A stretch of 64,000 nucleotides of DNA from Chloroflexi bacterium CFX6 (GCA_030263595.1 SZPG01000004.1:1-64000), one strand, 5' to 3'; shown: positions 1 to 7,711, counted from the first letter of the stretch. Made by a program: numbers and translations. The notes: a model not told the origin generated them from the letters alone.

Positions 1-183
1 CGTTTCCGCCAGAACGTGGCTATCGGACAGATCGGCTTCGATGAACCTGGCTTCGGGGGGAACCGCCTGCCGGTGTCCCGTGACGAGCGAATCGTAAACT
101 GTGACGGCATGTCCCGCCTTGAGCAACGCTTCGGCTGTGGCGGAGCCGATGTAGCCCGCCCCGCCTGTGACGAGGATGTTCAT
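1..183 (-). CDS. galE: UDP-glucose 4-epimerase, N-terminal part (runs off the window)
   Basis: Only the first 61 codons are present; the gene continues past base 1. The protein opens with the NAD-binding Rossmann glycine motif TGGAGYIGS, then [14 protein letters not shown] and IEADLSD, the pattern of GalE/extended SDR epimerases that interconvert UDP-glucose and UDP-galactose in the cytoplasm. The start at 183 has an AGGAG Shine-Dalgarno 6-7 nt upstream, and a TATAAT -10 box lies at 206-211, so it has its own promoter with a leader of about 22 nt. Because only the cofactor-binding end is visible, another SDR sugar epimerase cannot be excluded. Confidence 0.8.
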   Translation of the reverse strand, partial: MNILVTGGAGYIGSATAEALLKAGHAVTVYDSLVTGHRQAVPPEARFIEADLSDSHVLAET

Positions 184-250
184 AAGTAAGCTCCTGGATG
201 GGAGGATTATATCGTGTTGCGTAGTACGTGTTGCGTTGTGTGTAGAGTTG

Positions 251-1079
251 CTATGGCGCTCCATGCCATTGAGTCGCGTACCATTCGATGTATTCTTCGA
301 CGTGCGCGCGCCAGTATTCCTCCGTGTGCGCGCCGTTGTAGAGACGCCATTCGTGGGGAAGTTCATTTGCGTTGAAACGTTCTTCCACGAAACGCGCCGT
401 GGTTCGCGAGCCATTTGTCAATTTGCGTCTTGTCGTTTTGAAGCACGGCAAGGGAGTGCAGACCGATGACGCTGAACAGGTCCCAGCGGGTGAGTCCCAG
501 CCGCAGCGCCCAGCCTGCCCCGCGCGATAAGCCTCCGATGGCGCGGTGATTTCGATCCGGCAGGGTGCGGTAGGCGGAGTCAATGTGCGGGATGAGGTCG
601 TCCACAAGCCGTTGACCGAATCCCGCGCCGGGCGGGAGGTTCCAGTAGCGGTCATCGGGGAAGACGATGATGAAGGGTTGTGTTTCGCCGGAGAGGATGA
701 GGGCATCGAGGGCATTTACCGCGCCGAGGCGGATCCATTGATCGGCGGTGTAGGTTTGTCCATGCAGAAGGTAGAGGACGGGGTAACGTTGGTCCGTTTT
801 TTCGTCGTAGCATGGAGGCAGGTAGATGAAATATGCCTGCGGAGGGGTTGTGATTTCGAGCAGACCTTCCTCTACGCGGCCGGGTCGGGTGAGGCAGGTC
901 AGCGGCGTGGGGGTTGGCGTTTCGGTTGGAGGCGAGGGCGTGAACGTGTTTGTCGGTTCGGGGGTTGGGGGGATAAGAGTCGGGGTGGGGAAAGGCTGGT
1001 TGGACGGCGAACAGGCGACCAGTCCCGCGAGAAGCGTGAGAAGGATCGTCGTCTGTAATGTTGCTTGACGGGTACTCAT
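251..1079 (-). pseudogene. Secreted esterase lipoprotein (alpha/beta hydrolase), frameshifted
   Basis: The N-terminus is a lipoprotein signal (hydrophobic stretch ending LLAGLVAC), followed by a Thr/Pro-rich linker and a putative-esterase (esterase D/feruloyl esterase type) fold with LYLLHGQ and the nucleophile elbow GGLSRGAG. The reading frame breaks near 393-402: the first frame stops at 363 without the catalytic histidine, while a frame shifted by one base continues from about there ([17 protein letters not shown]) to a stop at 251 and holds a plausible catalytic His in [11 protein letters not shown]. The two frames together give a normal-length esterase. This is a recent single-base frameshift or a sequencing error. 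The start at 1079 lies 7 nt after a TATAAT (1087-1092), so the mRNA may be leaderless. Confidence 0.75.
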
Positions 1080-1111
1080 CCCAAGCATTATACTCGTCGC
1101 ACTTATCGTAT

Positions 1112-1186
1112 CGGGGCGTAGCGCAGTCCGGTTAGCGCGCTTGCTTTGGGAGCAAGAGGTCCCGGGTTCGAATCCCGGCGCCCCGA
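1112..1186 (+). tRNA. tRNA-Pro (anticodon TGG)
   Basis: A full cloverleaf can be folded. The seven-base acceptor stem pairs 1112-1118 with 1179-1185. The anticodon stem CTTGC/GCAAG encloses the loop TTTGGGA with anticodon TGG, and the T arm carries GGTTCGAATCC. The discriminator base is A and CCA is not encoded. It is transcribed divergently from the esterase gene. Confidence 0.95.
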
Positions 1187-1195
1187 CAAAAGAAC

Positions 1196-1283
1196 ACCGT
1201 CATTGCGAGGAGTGATTGTGCGACGAAGCCATCCGCACCGACGCGGAGGCGATTACTTCGTCCCTCGGACTCGCAATGACGGT
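1196..1283. repeat. Dispersed palindromic repeat (GTCATTGCGAG family), 88 bp
   Basis: Perfect 14-bp terminal inverted repeats, ACCGTCATTGCGAG at 1196-1209 and CTCGCAATGACGGT at 1270-1283, bound a short non-coding core. Relatives with the same kind of ends occur at 7288-7380, 20930-21031 and (one end) 63040-63145, so this is a dispersed MITE-like family. It sits directly after the tRNA gene. Its right end supplies ATGACG (1276-1281), 17 nt before TAAAAT (1299-1304), a possible promoter for the next gene. Confidence 0.75.
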
Positions 1284-1320
1284 GAATTTGTTTAATGCTA
1301 AAATCCACATGGAGAATAAC

Positions 1321-1623
1321 ATGGCAAAAAAATACGATGGAATCATAGAAGCCGTCCATTACAAGAATGGACAGATCGTAACGGTGCGCGCCTACGAACG
1401 ACGCGGCGCCGCATTTTCGGATAATGTCCTGGTCAGCCGCAAGGAACTCGTGGAACGCCTCAAAAACGGAAAGCGATTCCTGACGGGCGAACGCAGGGAA
1501 TTCTGGGCGGGAACCTTCGAGGAGGGCAAACCTGTAAAATTGGTCAACCGTGACGGCAGGGAGTTCATTACGACGCGCGACGAAGCGGAGCGCGACGAGT
1601 TGGAACAGGTCCCCGTTTTTTGA
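1321..1623 (+). CDS. Small conserved-looking protein of unknown function (100 aa)
   Basis: I do not recognise the family. The product is a charged soluble protein of 100 residues with a basic centre (VSRKELVERLKNGKRF) and no signal peptide or membrane segment. The start at 1321 is preferred because GGAG lies 6-9 nt before it; an in-frame ATG at 1309 is only 4 nt after the -10 box, and anything further upstream lies in the palindromic repeat. A TAAAAT -10 box lies at 1299-1304. Its stop overlaps the TTG start of the glycosyltransferase by 4 bp, so the two are translationally coupled. Confidence 0.7.
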   Translation: MAKKYDGIIEAVHYKNGQIVTVRAYERRGAAFSDNVLVSRKELVERLKNGKRFLTGERREFWAGTFEEGKPVKLVNRDGREFITTRDEAERDELEQVPVF

Positions 1624-2369
1624 ATTTCCCGGCGCATCCCTTGTCCACATTACTTTCCATCATCGTCCCCGCGCACAACGAGGAATACCGATTGCCCGGT
1701 GCGTTGGAGCAGATCCTTCGTTTCCTCGAAGGACAATCGTTTTCATCCGAAGTGATCGTCGTCGAAAACGGCAGCGGCGATAGAACGTACGAAATCGCCC
1801 GGCAGTTCGCCCGAGAGCATGGGAACGTCCGCGTCATCCAGAGCGAACGCGGCAAGGGCGCGGCGGTCAAACGCGGGATGCTCGCAGCGCAAGGGGAATA
1901 TCGCTTCATGTGCGACGCCGACCTTTCGATGCCCGTCGAGGAAATCTCGAAATTCATCCCTCCGGCGCTGGATGATTTCGAGATCGCCATCGCTTCGCGC
2001 GAAGCGAAGGGCGCGGTGCGATACAACGAACCGGTCTATCGTCACCTGGGCGGGCGCGGCATCAACTTCATCATCCAGGCGTTGATCCTGCCCGGCTTGA
2101 ACGATACGCAATGCGGCTTCAAATGCTTCCGCGCCGACGTCGCCGAATACGTGTTCCGCCGCCAGACGCTTCACGGCTGGTCGTTCGACATCGAACTGCT
2201 CTACATCGCGCGCCGCCGCGGCCATCGCATCATCGAAATTCCCATTCACTGGTATCATCATGGCGACAGCAAGGTCAGCGCCCTGCGCGACGCGTTGCGG
2301 ATGATCGGCGACATCTTCCGCATCCGCGCCAATGCGCGGCGCGGGCTTTACGACGATGAAACGCGTTGA
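1620..2369 (+). CDS. Family 2 glycosyltransferase (dolichyl-phosphate sugar synthase-like)
   Basis: A 249-residue GT-A enzyme with the nucleotide-sugar motifs SIIVPAHNEEYRLP near residue 13 and CDADLSMP near residue 97 (DxD-like metal site). GRGINFIIQALILPGLNDTQCGFKCF near residues 145-170 resembles polyprenyl- or dolichyl-phosphate glucosyl/mannosyltransferases. It probably moves a sugar from a nucleotide donor to a lipid carrier at the inner membrane face; the acceptor is not known. The start is TTG, overlapping the upstream stop; TTG at 1641 is an alternative. No membrane segment follows the catalytic domain. Confidence 0.82.
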   Translation: MNFPAHPLSTLLSIIVPAHNEEYRLPGALEQILRFLEGQSFSSEVIVVENGSGDRTYEIARQFAREHGNVRVIQSERGKGAAVKRGMLAAQGEYRFMCDADLSMPVEEISKFIPPALDDFEIAIASREAKGAVRYNEPVYRHLGGRGINFIIQALILPGLNDTQCGFKCFRADVAEYVFRRQTLHGWSFDIELLYIARRRGHRIIEIPIHWYHHGDSKVSALRDALRMIGDIFRIRANARRGLYDDETR

Positions 2370-2976
2370 CCCCGATCTTTCCTTTGAACTAAAACTTTGG
2401 GGGGAGGGCTTGCTTTACATTGCGGGATTGGACGAAGCCGGGCGCGGCGCGCTGGCTGGACCCGTATCCGTAGGGGCGGTGGTCCTGCCAGGCGACAAAA
2501 CGCTTCTTTCCGGACCTTTGGCTGGGGCGCGTGATTCCAAGCAGTTGACTCCGCTCAAGCGGGAGTCGCTTGCGCCGCGCATCCGCGAGACCGCCCTGGC
2601 GTGGAGCGTGGGATTTGCCTCCGCAGAGGAAATTGACATGCAGGGCATCGTGAACGCGACCCATCTCGCCGCGATCCGCGCCTTGCATCAGCTGTCGTTA
2701 TCCCCTCAATACCTGCTCACCGATTTCCGCCTCGAGCTCCCTCAACTGAAAATTCCTCAAAAGTCGCTCGTCAAAGGCGACGCGCGCTGTTTGAGCATCG
2801 CCTGCGCTTCCATCCTTGCCAAGACCGAACGCGACGCGTTGATGCGCGAGCTCGACGCGCGTCACCCCGGCTACGGGCTGGGAAAAAACAAGGGGTATGG
2901 CACGCAGGCTCATCGGTCCGCGTTGAAGCGGCTGGGATCGTCGGAAATTCATCGCAGAACGTTTCACGTCAAATAG
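2356..2976 (+). CDS. rnhB: Ribonuclease HII
   Basis: Cleaves RNA in RNA-DNA hybrids, including single misincorporated ribonucleotides. The catalytic motif DEAGRGALAGP is near residue 25. RDSKQLTPLKRE, VKGDARCLSIACASILAK and HPGYGLGKNKGYGT follow in the order usual for RNase HII, and the length (206 aa) is normal. ATG 2356 is preferred over the in-frame ATG at 2332, since it gives a 14-bp overlap with the glycosyltransferase and a usual N-terminus. The last codons include a sequence resembling half a ParB site, judged to be chance. Confidence 0.93.
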   Translation: MKRVDPDLSFELKLWGEGLLYIAGLDEAGRGALAGPVSVGAVVLPGDKTLLSGPLAGARDSKQLTPLKRESLAPRIRETALAWSVGFASAEEIDMQGIVNATHLAAIRALHQLSLSPQYLLTDFRLELPQLKIPQKSLVKGDARCLSIACASILAKTERDALMRELDARHPGYGLGKNKGYGTQAHRSALKRLGSSEIHRRTFHVK

Positions 2977-3035
2977 AGACGCGGCAGGTGTTGGGTGGCA
3001 CGTGTTGCGTAACGTTCCATTGTGACGTCCGCAAA

Positions 3036-5735
3036 TCAATTCGTCATCTTTCCAAACCAGCCGCGTCGTTCCATCCATTTTGCGAGTTCCAGCACGGGCG
3101 AAACCGTGACGGCAAGCGTGAGGATGATGAGCCAGTCCACGAGGGTCAGGCTGAACGTGCCGAACGGCTCGTGCAGGACGGGCAGGTAAACGATCAGACT
3201 TAATAACATCAATTCCCACGCGATCGCGATGTTAAGCCATTTGTTGGAAAAGGGTTTGTGGAATGCCGAATTGCGGTCGGAGCGGAAGTTGTACGCCTTG
3301 AAGAACTGGATCAACACCAGCGAAACGAAGGTCATGGTCATCGCCTCTTCGATGCTTCGTCCTGAGTTCTTCGCCCAAATGAAAAGACCGAGATTCACGA
3401 ACGCGGACCACACGCCGCCGATTGCCATGAGCGTAACGACGGGGCGGGTGAAGATGCCCGTGCGGGGATTGCGCGGCGCGCGGCGCATCAAATCCTCCTC
3501 GGGCGGGTCCACTGCGAGCGCCAGCGCGGGCAAACCGTCGGTGGCAAGGTTGACGTACAGGATCTGAACCGCAAGCAGGGGGATGGGCAAACCCAGCAAC
3601 GTCGCGCCCGCCATCAAACCGATCTCGCCAATATTCGAAGAGAGCAGGTACATCAGGTATTTCTTGATGTTGCCGAAGATGCCGCGTCCCTCCTCCACCG
3701 CCGCGACGATGGAGGCGAAGTTGTCGTCGGTGAGCGTCATGGCGGCGGCTTCCCTGGTCACGTCGGTGCCGGTGATGCCCATCGCAATGCCAATGTCGGC
3801 TTTCTTGAGGGCGGGCGCGTCGTTCACGCCGTCGCCGGTCATGGCGACGATGTGACCCTTCTTTTGCAGGGCGGTGACAACCCTCAATTTATGCGCCGGA
3901 GAAACGCGCGCGTAGACTTCGATCTCATCCACCTGTTCATCGAATTCTTCGTCGCTCATCGCGTCCAGTTGGGAGCCGGTCACAATGCGCCCGGTCTTGA
4001 GCAAACTCAATTCACGCGCCACCGCCTGCGCCGTGAGCGGATGGTCGCCTGTGATCATTACCACCTTGATACCCGCCTTTTCGCACGTGCGGATGGACTC
4101 TTTCGCTTCGATGCGCGGCGGGTCAATCATACCCAGCAGTCCGAGGAAGGTCATCCCGGCTTCGGCATTCTCGATGGTCGCCTCCCTGCGGGCGGCGACC
4201 GCAAGGACGCGCAAGGCGTCGTTTGCCATCTCCTGCGCGGCGGCGAAGATGCGTTCCCTGCCCGCCGCGTCGAGCTCGATCTCTCCTTCGGCGGTGAGTT
4301 GGCGCGCGCAGGTTTCGAGGATGATCTCCGGCGCGCCTTTGGAATAGGCGACCACTTTGCCGTCCATCCTATGCAGGGTGGTCATGCGTTTGGTTTCGGA
4401 GGTAAAGGGGATTTCATTGACGCGCGGGTACTGCTCGTCCACTTCCGCCTTCTTCACGCCTGCCTTGGCAGCCGCCACCACCAACGCGCCCTCGGTCGGG
4501 TCGCCCTTGATGCGCCAGCGTCTATCCGCCTCGTTGAAAACGATGCGCGCGTCGGACGCCAAAGCCGCGCCGCGCAGCAACTCCTTCAACTGGTCGGAAG
4601 GTTCGAGGGACGAACCATTCGAGGAAAAATTTCCGTTCGGATCGTAACCGGCTCCCGAGACGTTCAACAAATGTCCGGCGACAAACACCCTTCGCACGGT
4701 CATTTCATCCCTGGTCAGCGTGCCGGTCTTGTCGGTGCAAATAACCGTCGTACTGCCGAGCGTTTCGACGGCGGGCAGGCGGCGCACCAGCGCGTGACGT
4801 TTGACCATTTTCTGCACACCGATGGCGAGCGAAATGGTGACCACCGCAGGCAGCGCCTCAGGCACCACCGCCACCGCCAGCGCAATGCCGAAGATGATCA
4901 TGTCAATAAGGAGCTGCCCGCGGAAATAACCGACGCCTGCGATGATCGCCACGATGACGAACGCAGCGCGCGCCAGCGCGTTTCCAACCTTGTCCAGGTT
5001 TTCCTGGAGGGGCGTCTTTCCGCTTTCCACCGTTTGCAACAACTGGGCGATCTTGCCGAACTCCGTTCCCATGCCGGTGGCGGTGACGACCGCGCGCCCG
5101 CGTCCATACGTCACTGCCGTGCCGCCATAGACCATGTTCCTTCTATCGCCCAGGGCAAGGGAGCCGTTGCCGACCGGCTGCGTGGATTTCTCGACCGGAA
5201 CGGATTCTCCGGTGAGCGCGGCTTCCTCCGCTTGCAGGTTGACCGCTTCGATCAAACGCGCGTCCGCCGGGATCTTGTCGCCCGCGCGCAGGATGACCAC
5301 GTCGCCCGGCACCACTTCCCGCGCAGGAATTTCCTCCTCTTCGCCGTCCCGCAAGACGGAGGCGGTCGGCGCCGCCATCTTGCGCAGCGCTTCGATGGCG
5401 CGTTCGGCGCGGTACTCCTGCACAAATCCCAGCCCGACCGCGAACAAAACGATCACGGCGATGGCGATCGCATCCACACCCTCGCCCAGAAACGCCGAAA
5501 GCGCGGTGGCGATGAGCAGGATGATGATCAAAACGTTCTTGAATTGTTCGAGCAGGATCTCCCAGGGGGAAATGTGACGGGCGGCTAACAGTTCGTTCGG
5601 TCCGTGCCTGGAAAGTCGTTCCGCCGCCTCCTGTGAGGATAATCCCTCCCTGCCTGATGAAAGTTGCCTGAATACCTTGTCAACTTCGAGCGCGTGCCAT
5701 TCCTTACGACGCGTCTTTTCATCTTCTTGAGCCAT
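3036..5735 (-). CDS. P-type cation ATPase (Ca2+/Mn2+ type, P2A-like)
   Basis: This 899-residue pump has cation N- and C-terminal ATPase domains. The actuator motif TGES, the phosphorylation motif DKTGTLT and the hinge TGDGVNDAPALKKAD are all present. M4 carries PEALPAVVT and M6 carries NLATDGLPALAL, matching the Asn/Thr/Asp ion ligands of SERCA/PacL-type pumps. It should export Ca2+ or Mn2+ from the cytoplasm at the cost of ATP. The start at 5735 has AGGAGA 7 nt upstream; the open frame beyond it runs into the riboswitch and is not coding. The Mn2+-riboswitch leader makes manganese export the better guess, as for other riboswitch-controlled P-type Mn2+ exporters. Confidence 0.9.
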   Translation of the reverse strand: MAQEDEKTRRKEWHALEVDKVFRQLSSGREGLSSQEAAERLSRHGPNELLAARHISPWEILLEQFKNVLIIILLIATALSAFLGEGVDAIAIAVIVLFAVGLGFVQEYRAERAIEALRKMAAPTASVLRDGEEEEIPAREVVPGDVVILRAGDKIPADARLIEAVNLQAEEAALTGESVPVEKSTQPVGNGSLALGDRRNMVYGGTAVTYGRGRAVVTATGMGTEFGKIAQLLQTVESGKTPLQENLDKVGNALARAAFVIVAIIAGVGYFRGQLLIDMIIFGIALAVAVVPEALPAVVTISLAIGVQKMVKRHALVRRLPAVETLGSTTVICTDKTGTLTRDEMTVRRVFVAGHLLNVSGAGYDPNGNFSSNGSSLEPSDQLKELLRGAALASDARIVFNEADRRWRIKGDPTEGALVVAAAKAGVKKAEVDEQYPRVNEIPFTSETKRMTTLHRMDGKVVAYSKGAPEIILETCARQLTAEGEIELDAAGRERIFAAAQEMANDALRVLAVAARREATIENAEAGMTFLGLLGMIDPPRIEAKESIRTCEKAGIKVVMITGDHPLTAQAVARELSLLKTGRIVTGSQLDAMSDEEFDEQVDEIEVYARVSPAHKLRVVTALQKKGHIVAMTGDGVNDAPALKKADIGIAMGITGTDVTREAAAMTLTDDNFASIVAAVEEGRGIFGNIKKYLMYLLSSNIGEIGLMAGATLLGLPIPLLAVQILYVNLATDGLPALALAVDPPEEDLMRRAPRNPRTGIFTRPVVTLMAIGGVWSAFVNLGLFIWAKNSGRSIEEAMTMTFVSLVLIQFFKAYNFRSDRNSAFHKPFSNKWLNIAIAWELMLLSLIVYLPVLHEPFGTFSLTLVDWLIILTLAVTVSPVLELAKWMERRGWFGKMTN

Positions 5736-5794
5736 ACAATGATCTCCTGTCGTGTACTGTGTGTTATGCAATATGGCGTCGGCGACGGTCTGGC

Positions 5795-5834
5795 AAAAAA
5801 AAGCGAGACCACCACGCCTGCGTGATGGTCTCGC
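5795..5834 (-). terminator. Rho-independent terminator forming the expression platform of the ATPase riboswitch
   Basis: On the minus strand GCGAGACCATCACGC pairs with GCGTGGTGGTCTCGC around a two-base loop, followed by eight U. The 5' arm contains the GAGACC that would also close riboswitch stem P1 with GGTT near 5951, so ligand-stabilised P1 would compete with the terminator: an ON switch. Confidence 0.85.
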
Positions 5835-5955
5835 CAAACGCTTTTGATGCGCTACGGGTTGCCGATGGCGTTTTTTGCCATGTCCTGACGACAACTCGTT
5901 GGCGCCCGCAAAACGGGATCTTCGACGGTGCGCCATGGCTACTCCCCAACCGACG
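5803..5955 (-). promoter_or_regulatory. yybP-ykoY-type (Mn2+) riboswitch upstream of the P-type ATPase
   Basis: Reading the minus strand, the leader carries the conserved GGGGAGTAGCC (revcomp of about 5938-5947), then GTCGTCAGGACATGG, and at the 3' side GTTTGGCGAGACC. These match the order of conserved blocks in yybP-ykoY RNAs (GGGGAGUAGC ... GUCGUCA ... GCAAGACC). A second element with the same blocks lies at 7531-7670. It follows a strong promoter and ends in a terminator hairpin before the ATPase gene. Family assignment is by eye; a covariance-model search would settle it. Confidence 0.8.
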
Positions 5956-5958
5956 CCA

Positions 5959-5987
5959 AGTGTATTCCCCTGTCTGGGGAATGTCAA
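5959..5987 (-). promoter_or_regulatory. Sigma70-type promoter for riboswitch-ATPase
   Basis: The -35 TTGACA is at 5982-5987 and the -10 TACACT at 5959-5964, with a 17-nt spacer. The spacer is itself a perfect dyad, TTCCCC-AGACA-GGGGAA, which could be an operator. Confidence 0.8.
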
Positions 5988-6009
5988 GCCAAAAACCCCG
6001 GCAAGTATG

Positions 6010-7269
6010 TTAGGCGGGTGCGATCCTCGTGCCGGCGGGTATCTCCGTGTCCTTCGCGATCACCACGATCCCGTCGCGCACGTAATAGAGCGCGCCGTCA
6101 ACGTCCTTGTGCTCGCGCGGGAAGGGCAGGATCGTCACGTTATCGCCGATGCGCGCGTTCTTATCGAGGATGGCGGATTCGATGCGGCAGTTCCTGCCGA
6201 TGCCGATCGGGATACTGCCGCGCGGCTTTTCCATGTTGTAATAGTCCGCGCCCATCACAATGCTGTCCTTGATCACGGTCCCCTCCGCGATCTGACTGCG
6301 GAGACCGACAATGGAATGCGAGATCTTCGCCTTGCGGATACGGCATCCCTCGGCGATCAACACGTCCTTCAACTCGCTGTCTTCGACGGTCGAACCGGGC
6401 AGAAAGCGTGCGTGCGTATAGATCGGCGCTATGGCGTCATAGAAGTTGAAGGGCGGGTTCGGGCTCGTCAATTTCAAATTCGTTTCGTAGAACGAACGGA
6501 TCGTCCCGATGTCCTCCCAGTATCCGTCGAAATCGAACGCGTACACTTCGTGCGATTGGATGGCTTCGGGGATGATCTCGCCGCCGAAATCATCCTGCCG
6601 CAAATGATAATTGAGCAGGTCGTTCAACACCTTCGTCCTGAACATGTAAATTCCCATCGAACCCAGGAAGGGACGCTCCGGGTCGTCCCGGCTGACGAAT
6701 TCTTTCTGGACTTCAGGGTCCTTGGGCTTTTCGACGAACGATGCAATGTGACCGTCCGCCTCGACCTTCAACAGGCCGAAACGGGACGCCTCGCTTCGCG
6801 CGACGGGTTGGACTGCCACCGTTATATCGGCTTTCGTCTCCCAGTGACGTTCCGCCATCTCCCGGTAATCCATGCGATAGAGATGATCGCCCGCCAGGAT
6901 CAGCACGTACTCCGCGCCCGTCGCCTGGATCTCGAATAGTTGTTTCCGCACTGCATCCGCCGTGCCTTGATACCAGTCTGCGCTCTGGGGCGTCTGCTCC
7001 GCCGCCCAGACCTGCACCCAGCCGGTGTGGAACACGTCGAAGTTGTAGGCTTGGGAAATGTGCCGGTGGAGCGAAACAGAATTGAACTGGGTCAGAACCG
7101 CAATGCGATAGATCCCCGAATTGATGCAGTTGCTGATGGGAATATCAATCAGGCGGTATTTCCCCGCGATCGGCACGGCGGGCTTCGAGCGCAACTGGGT
7201 GAGCGGGTGCAAACGCGATCCCCGTCCCCCTCCCATGATGACGCCCAATACATCGTTCATTGACGGCAT
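6010..7269 (-). CDS. glgC: Glucose-1-phosphate adenylyltransferase
   Basis: Makes ADP-glucose from ATP and glucose-1-phosphate for glycogen synthesis. The 419 residues are the usual length. The N-terminal nucleotidyltransferase domain has GGGRGSRLHPLT near residue 14, KPAVPIAGKYRLIDIPISNC, GTADAVRKQ, and AGDHLYRMDY near residue 125; the C-terminal third is a left-handed beta-helix (for example IADSIVMGADYY-like repeats). The start at 7269 follows AGGAGG by 6 nt. No other glycogen gene is in the window. It sits between two Mn2+-riboswitch units on the same strand, so read-through from the upstream unit is possible although 120 bp of repeat lies between. Confidence 0.93.
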   Translation of the reverse strand: MPSMNDVLGVIMGGGRGSRLHPLTQLRSKPAVPIAGKYRLIDIPISNCINSGIYRIAVLTQFNSVSLHRHISQAYNFDVFHTGWVQVWAAEQTPQSADWYQGTADAVRKQLFEIQATGAEYVLILAGDHLYRMDYREMAERHWETKADITVAVQPVARSEASRFGLLKVEADGHIASFVEKPKDPEVQKEFVSRDDPERPFLGSMGIYMFRTKVLNDLLNYHLRQDDFGGEIIPEAIQSHEVYAFDFDGYWEDIGTIRSFYETNLKLTSPNPPFNFYDAIAPIYTHARFLPGSTVEDSELKDVLIAEGCRIRKAKISHSIVGLRSQIAEGTVIKDSIVMGADYYNMEKPRGSIPIGIGRNCRIESAILDKNARIGDNVTILPFPREHKDVDGALYYVRDGIVVIAKDTEIPAGTRIAPA

Positions 7270-7287
7270 GGCAGACCTCCTTGGATT

Positions 7288-7380
7288 CCGTCATCGCGAG
7301 GGGCATTTGCCGCGACGTAACGATCTCCCCAATTGAGTTGGAACATACCGCGCGGCGGATTGCCTCCTCGCAACGACAGG
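7288..7380. repeat. Dispersed palindromic repeat (GTCATTGCGAG family)
   Basis: Ends CCGTCATCGCGAG (7288-7300) and CTCGCAACGACAGG (7367-7380) are imperfect inverted repeats of the family seen at 1196-1283. It fills the gap between glgC and the small riboswitch-controlled gene. Confidence 0.6.
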
Positions 7381-7389
7381 ATGCCGCTA

Positions 7390-7497
7390 TTATCTCCTAA
7401 AACCAAAAAGCCGGCGCGCCTTTGCCAGGATGAAAACGAACGGATATGCCAGCAGGATCAGCGCGTCTATCAGCGCAAAGAATATGTGTAGTTTCAT
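7390..7497 (-). CDS. 35-residue single-span membrane protein behind a Mn2+ riboswitch
   Basis: A short open frame follows the second riboswitch. ATG 7497 has GGAGG 7 nt upstream, a very good ribosome site. The product begins MKLHIFFALIDALILLAYPF, continues with VFILAKARRLFGFRR and stops at 7390. Residues 4-25 form one hydrophobic helix and the C-terminus is strongly basic, so an N-out/C-in single span is expected. I know of no family for it. By context it should appear when Mn2+ is high and may act on a Mn2+ transporter, perhaps the nearby P-type ATPase; that role is inference. It is too short for routine gene callers. Confidence 0.65.
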   Translation of the reverse strand: MKLHIFFALIDALILLAYPFVFILAKARRLFGFRR

Positions 7498-7521
7498 CTC
7501 TTGCCTCCGTGTTTCGTCCGA

Positions 7522-7557
7522 AATAAAAGCGCGAAACCGCCTGATTGGCAGTCTCGC
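7522..7557 (-). terminator. Rho-independent terminator of the second riboswitch
   Basis: Minus-strand GCGAGACTGCC pairs over 11 bp (two or three G-U pairs) with GGCGGTTTCGC around AATCA and is followed by GCTTTTATTT. It has the same position and GCGAGAC core as the ATPase terminator. Confidence 0.8.
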
Positions 7558-7672
7558 GAACGCATTGGGCTTCTACGCGCAGATGACCGGGAGCGTTCGG
7601 GGGCGAACGAGACTCCGTCCTGACGATCATCTGCCCTGCGCGGGTACGACCCGGGCAGGCGCTACTCCCTGA
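7531..7672 (-). promoter_or_regulatory. Second yybP-ykoY-type (Mn2+) riboswitch
   Basis: Minus strand: CAGGGAGTAGCGCC at about 7659-7672, then GATCGTCAGGACGG, CGCGTAGAAGCC and GCGTTCGCGAGACT running into the terminator. The blocks and their order match the element at 5803-5955 while the variable stems differ, as expected for two members of one riboswitch class. It controls the 35-residue membrane protein rather than a transporter. Confidence 0.75.
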
Positions 7673-7682
7673 ATACAAGTCT

Positions 7683-7711
7683 ATTGTACAATGCCGAAAT
7701 GGCAAAGTCAA
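7683..7711 (-). promoter_or_regulatory. Sigma70-type promoter for the second riboswitch
   Basis: The -35 TTGACT is at 7706-7711 and the -10 TACAAT at 7683-7688, with a 17-nt spacer. The spacer holds an inverted repeat TGCC-ATTTC-GGCA, placed like the dyad in the ATPase promoter but of different sequence. Confidence 0.8.

Noticed and set aside
2958-2975. parS-like site GTTTCACGT at the end of rnhB
   Set aside because: Only 13 of 16 bases fit the consensus, it lies in coding sequence, and no second site was found.
3852-5588. 578-residue plus-strand open frame
   Set aside because: It is antisense to the P-type ATPase and has the His/Arg/Asp-rich composition of a GC-rich shadow frame.
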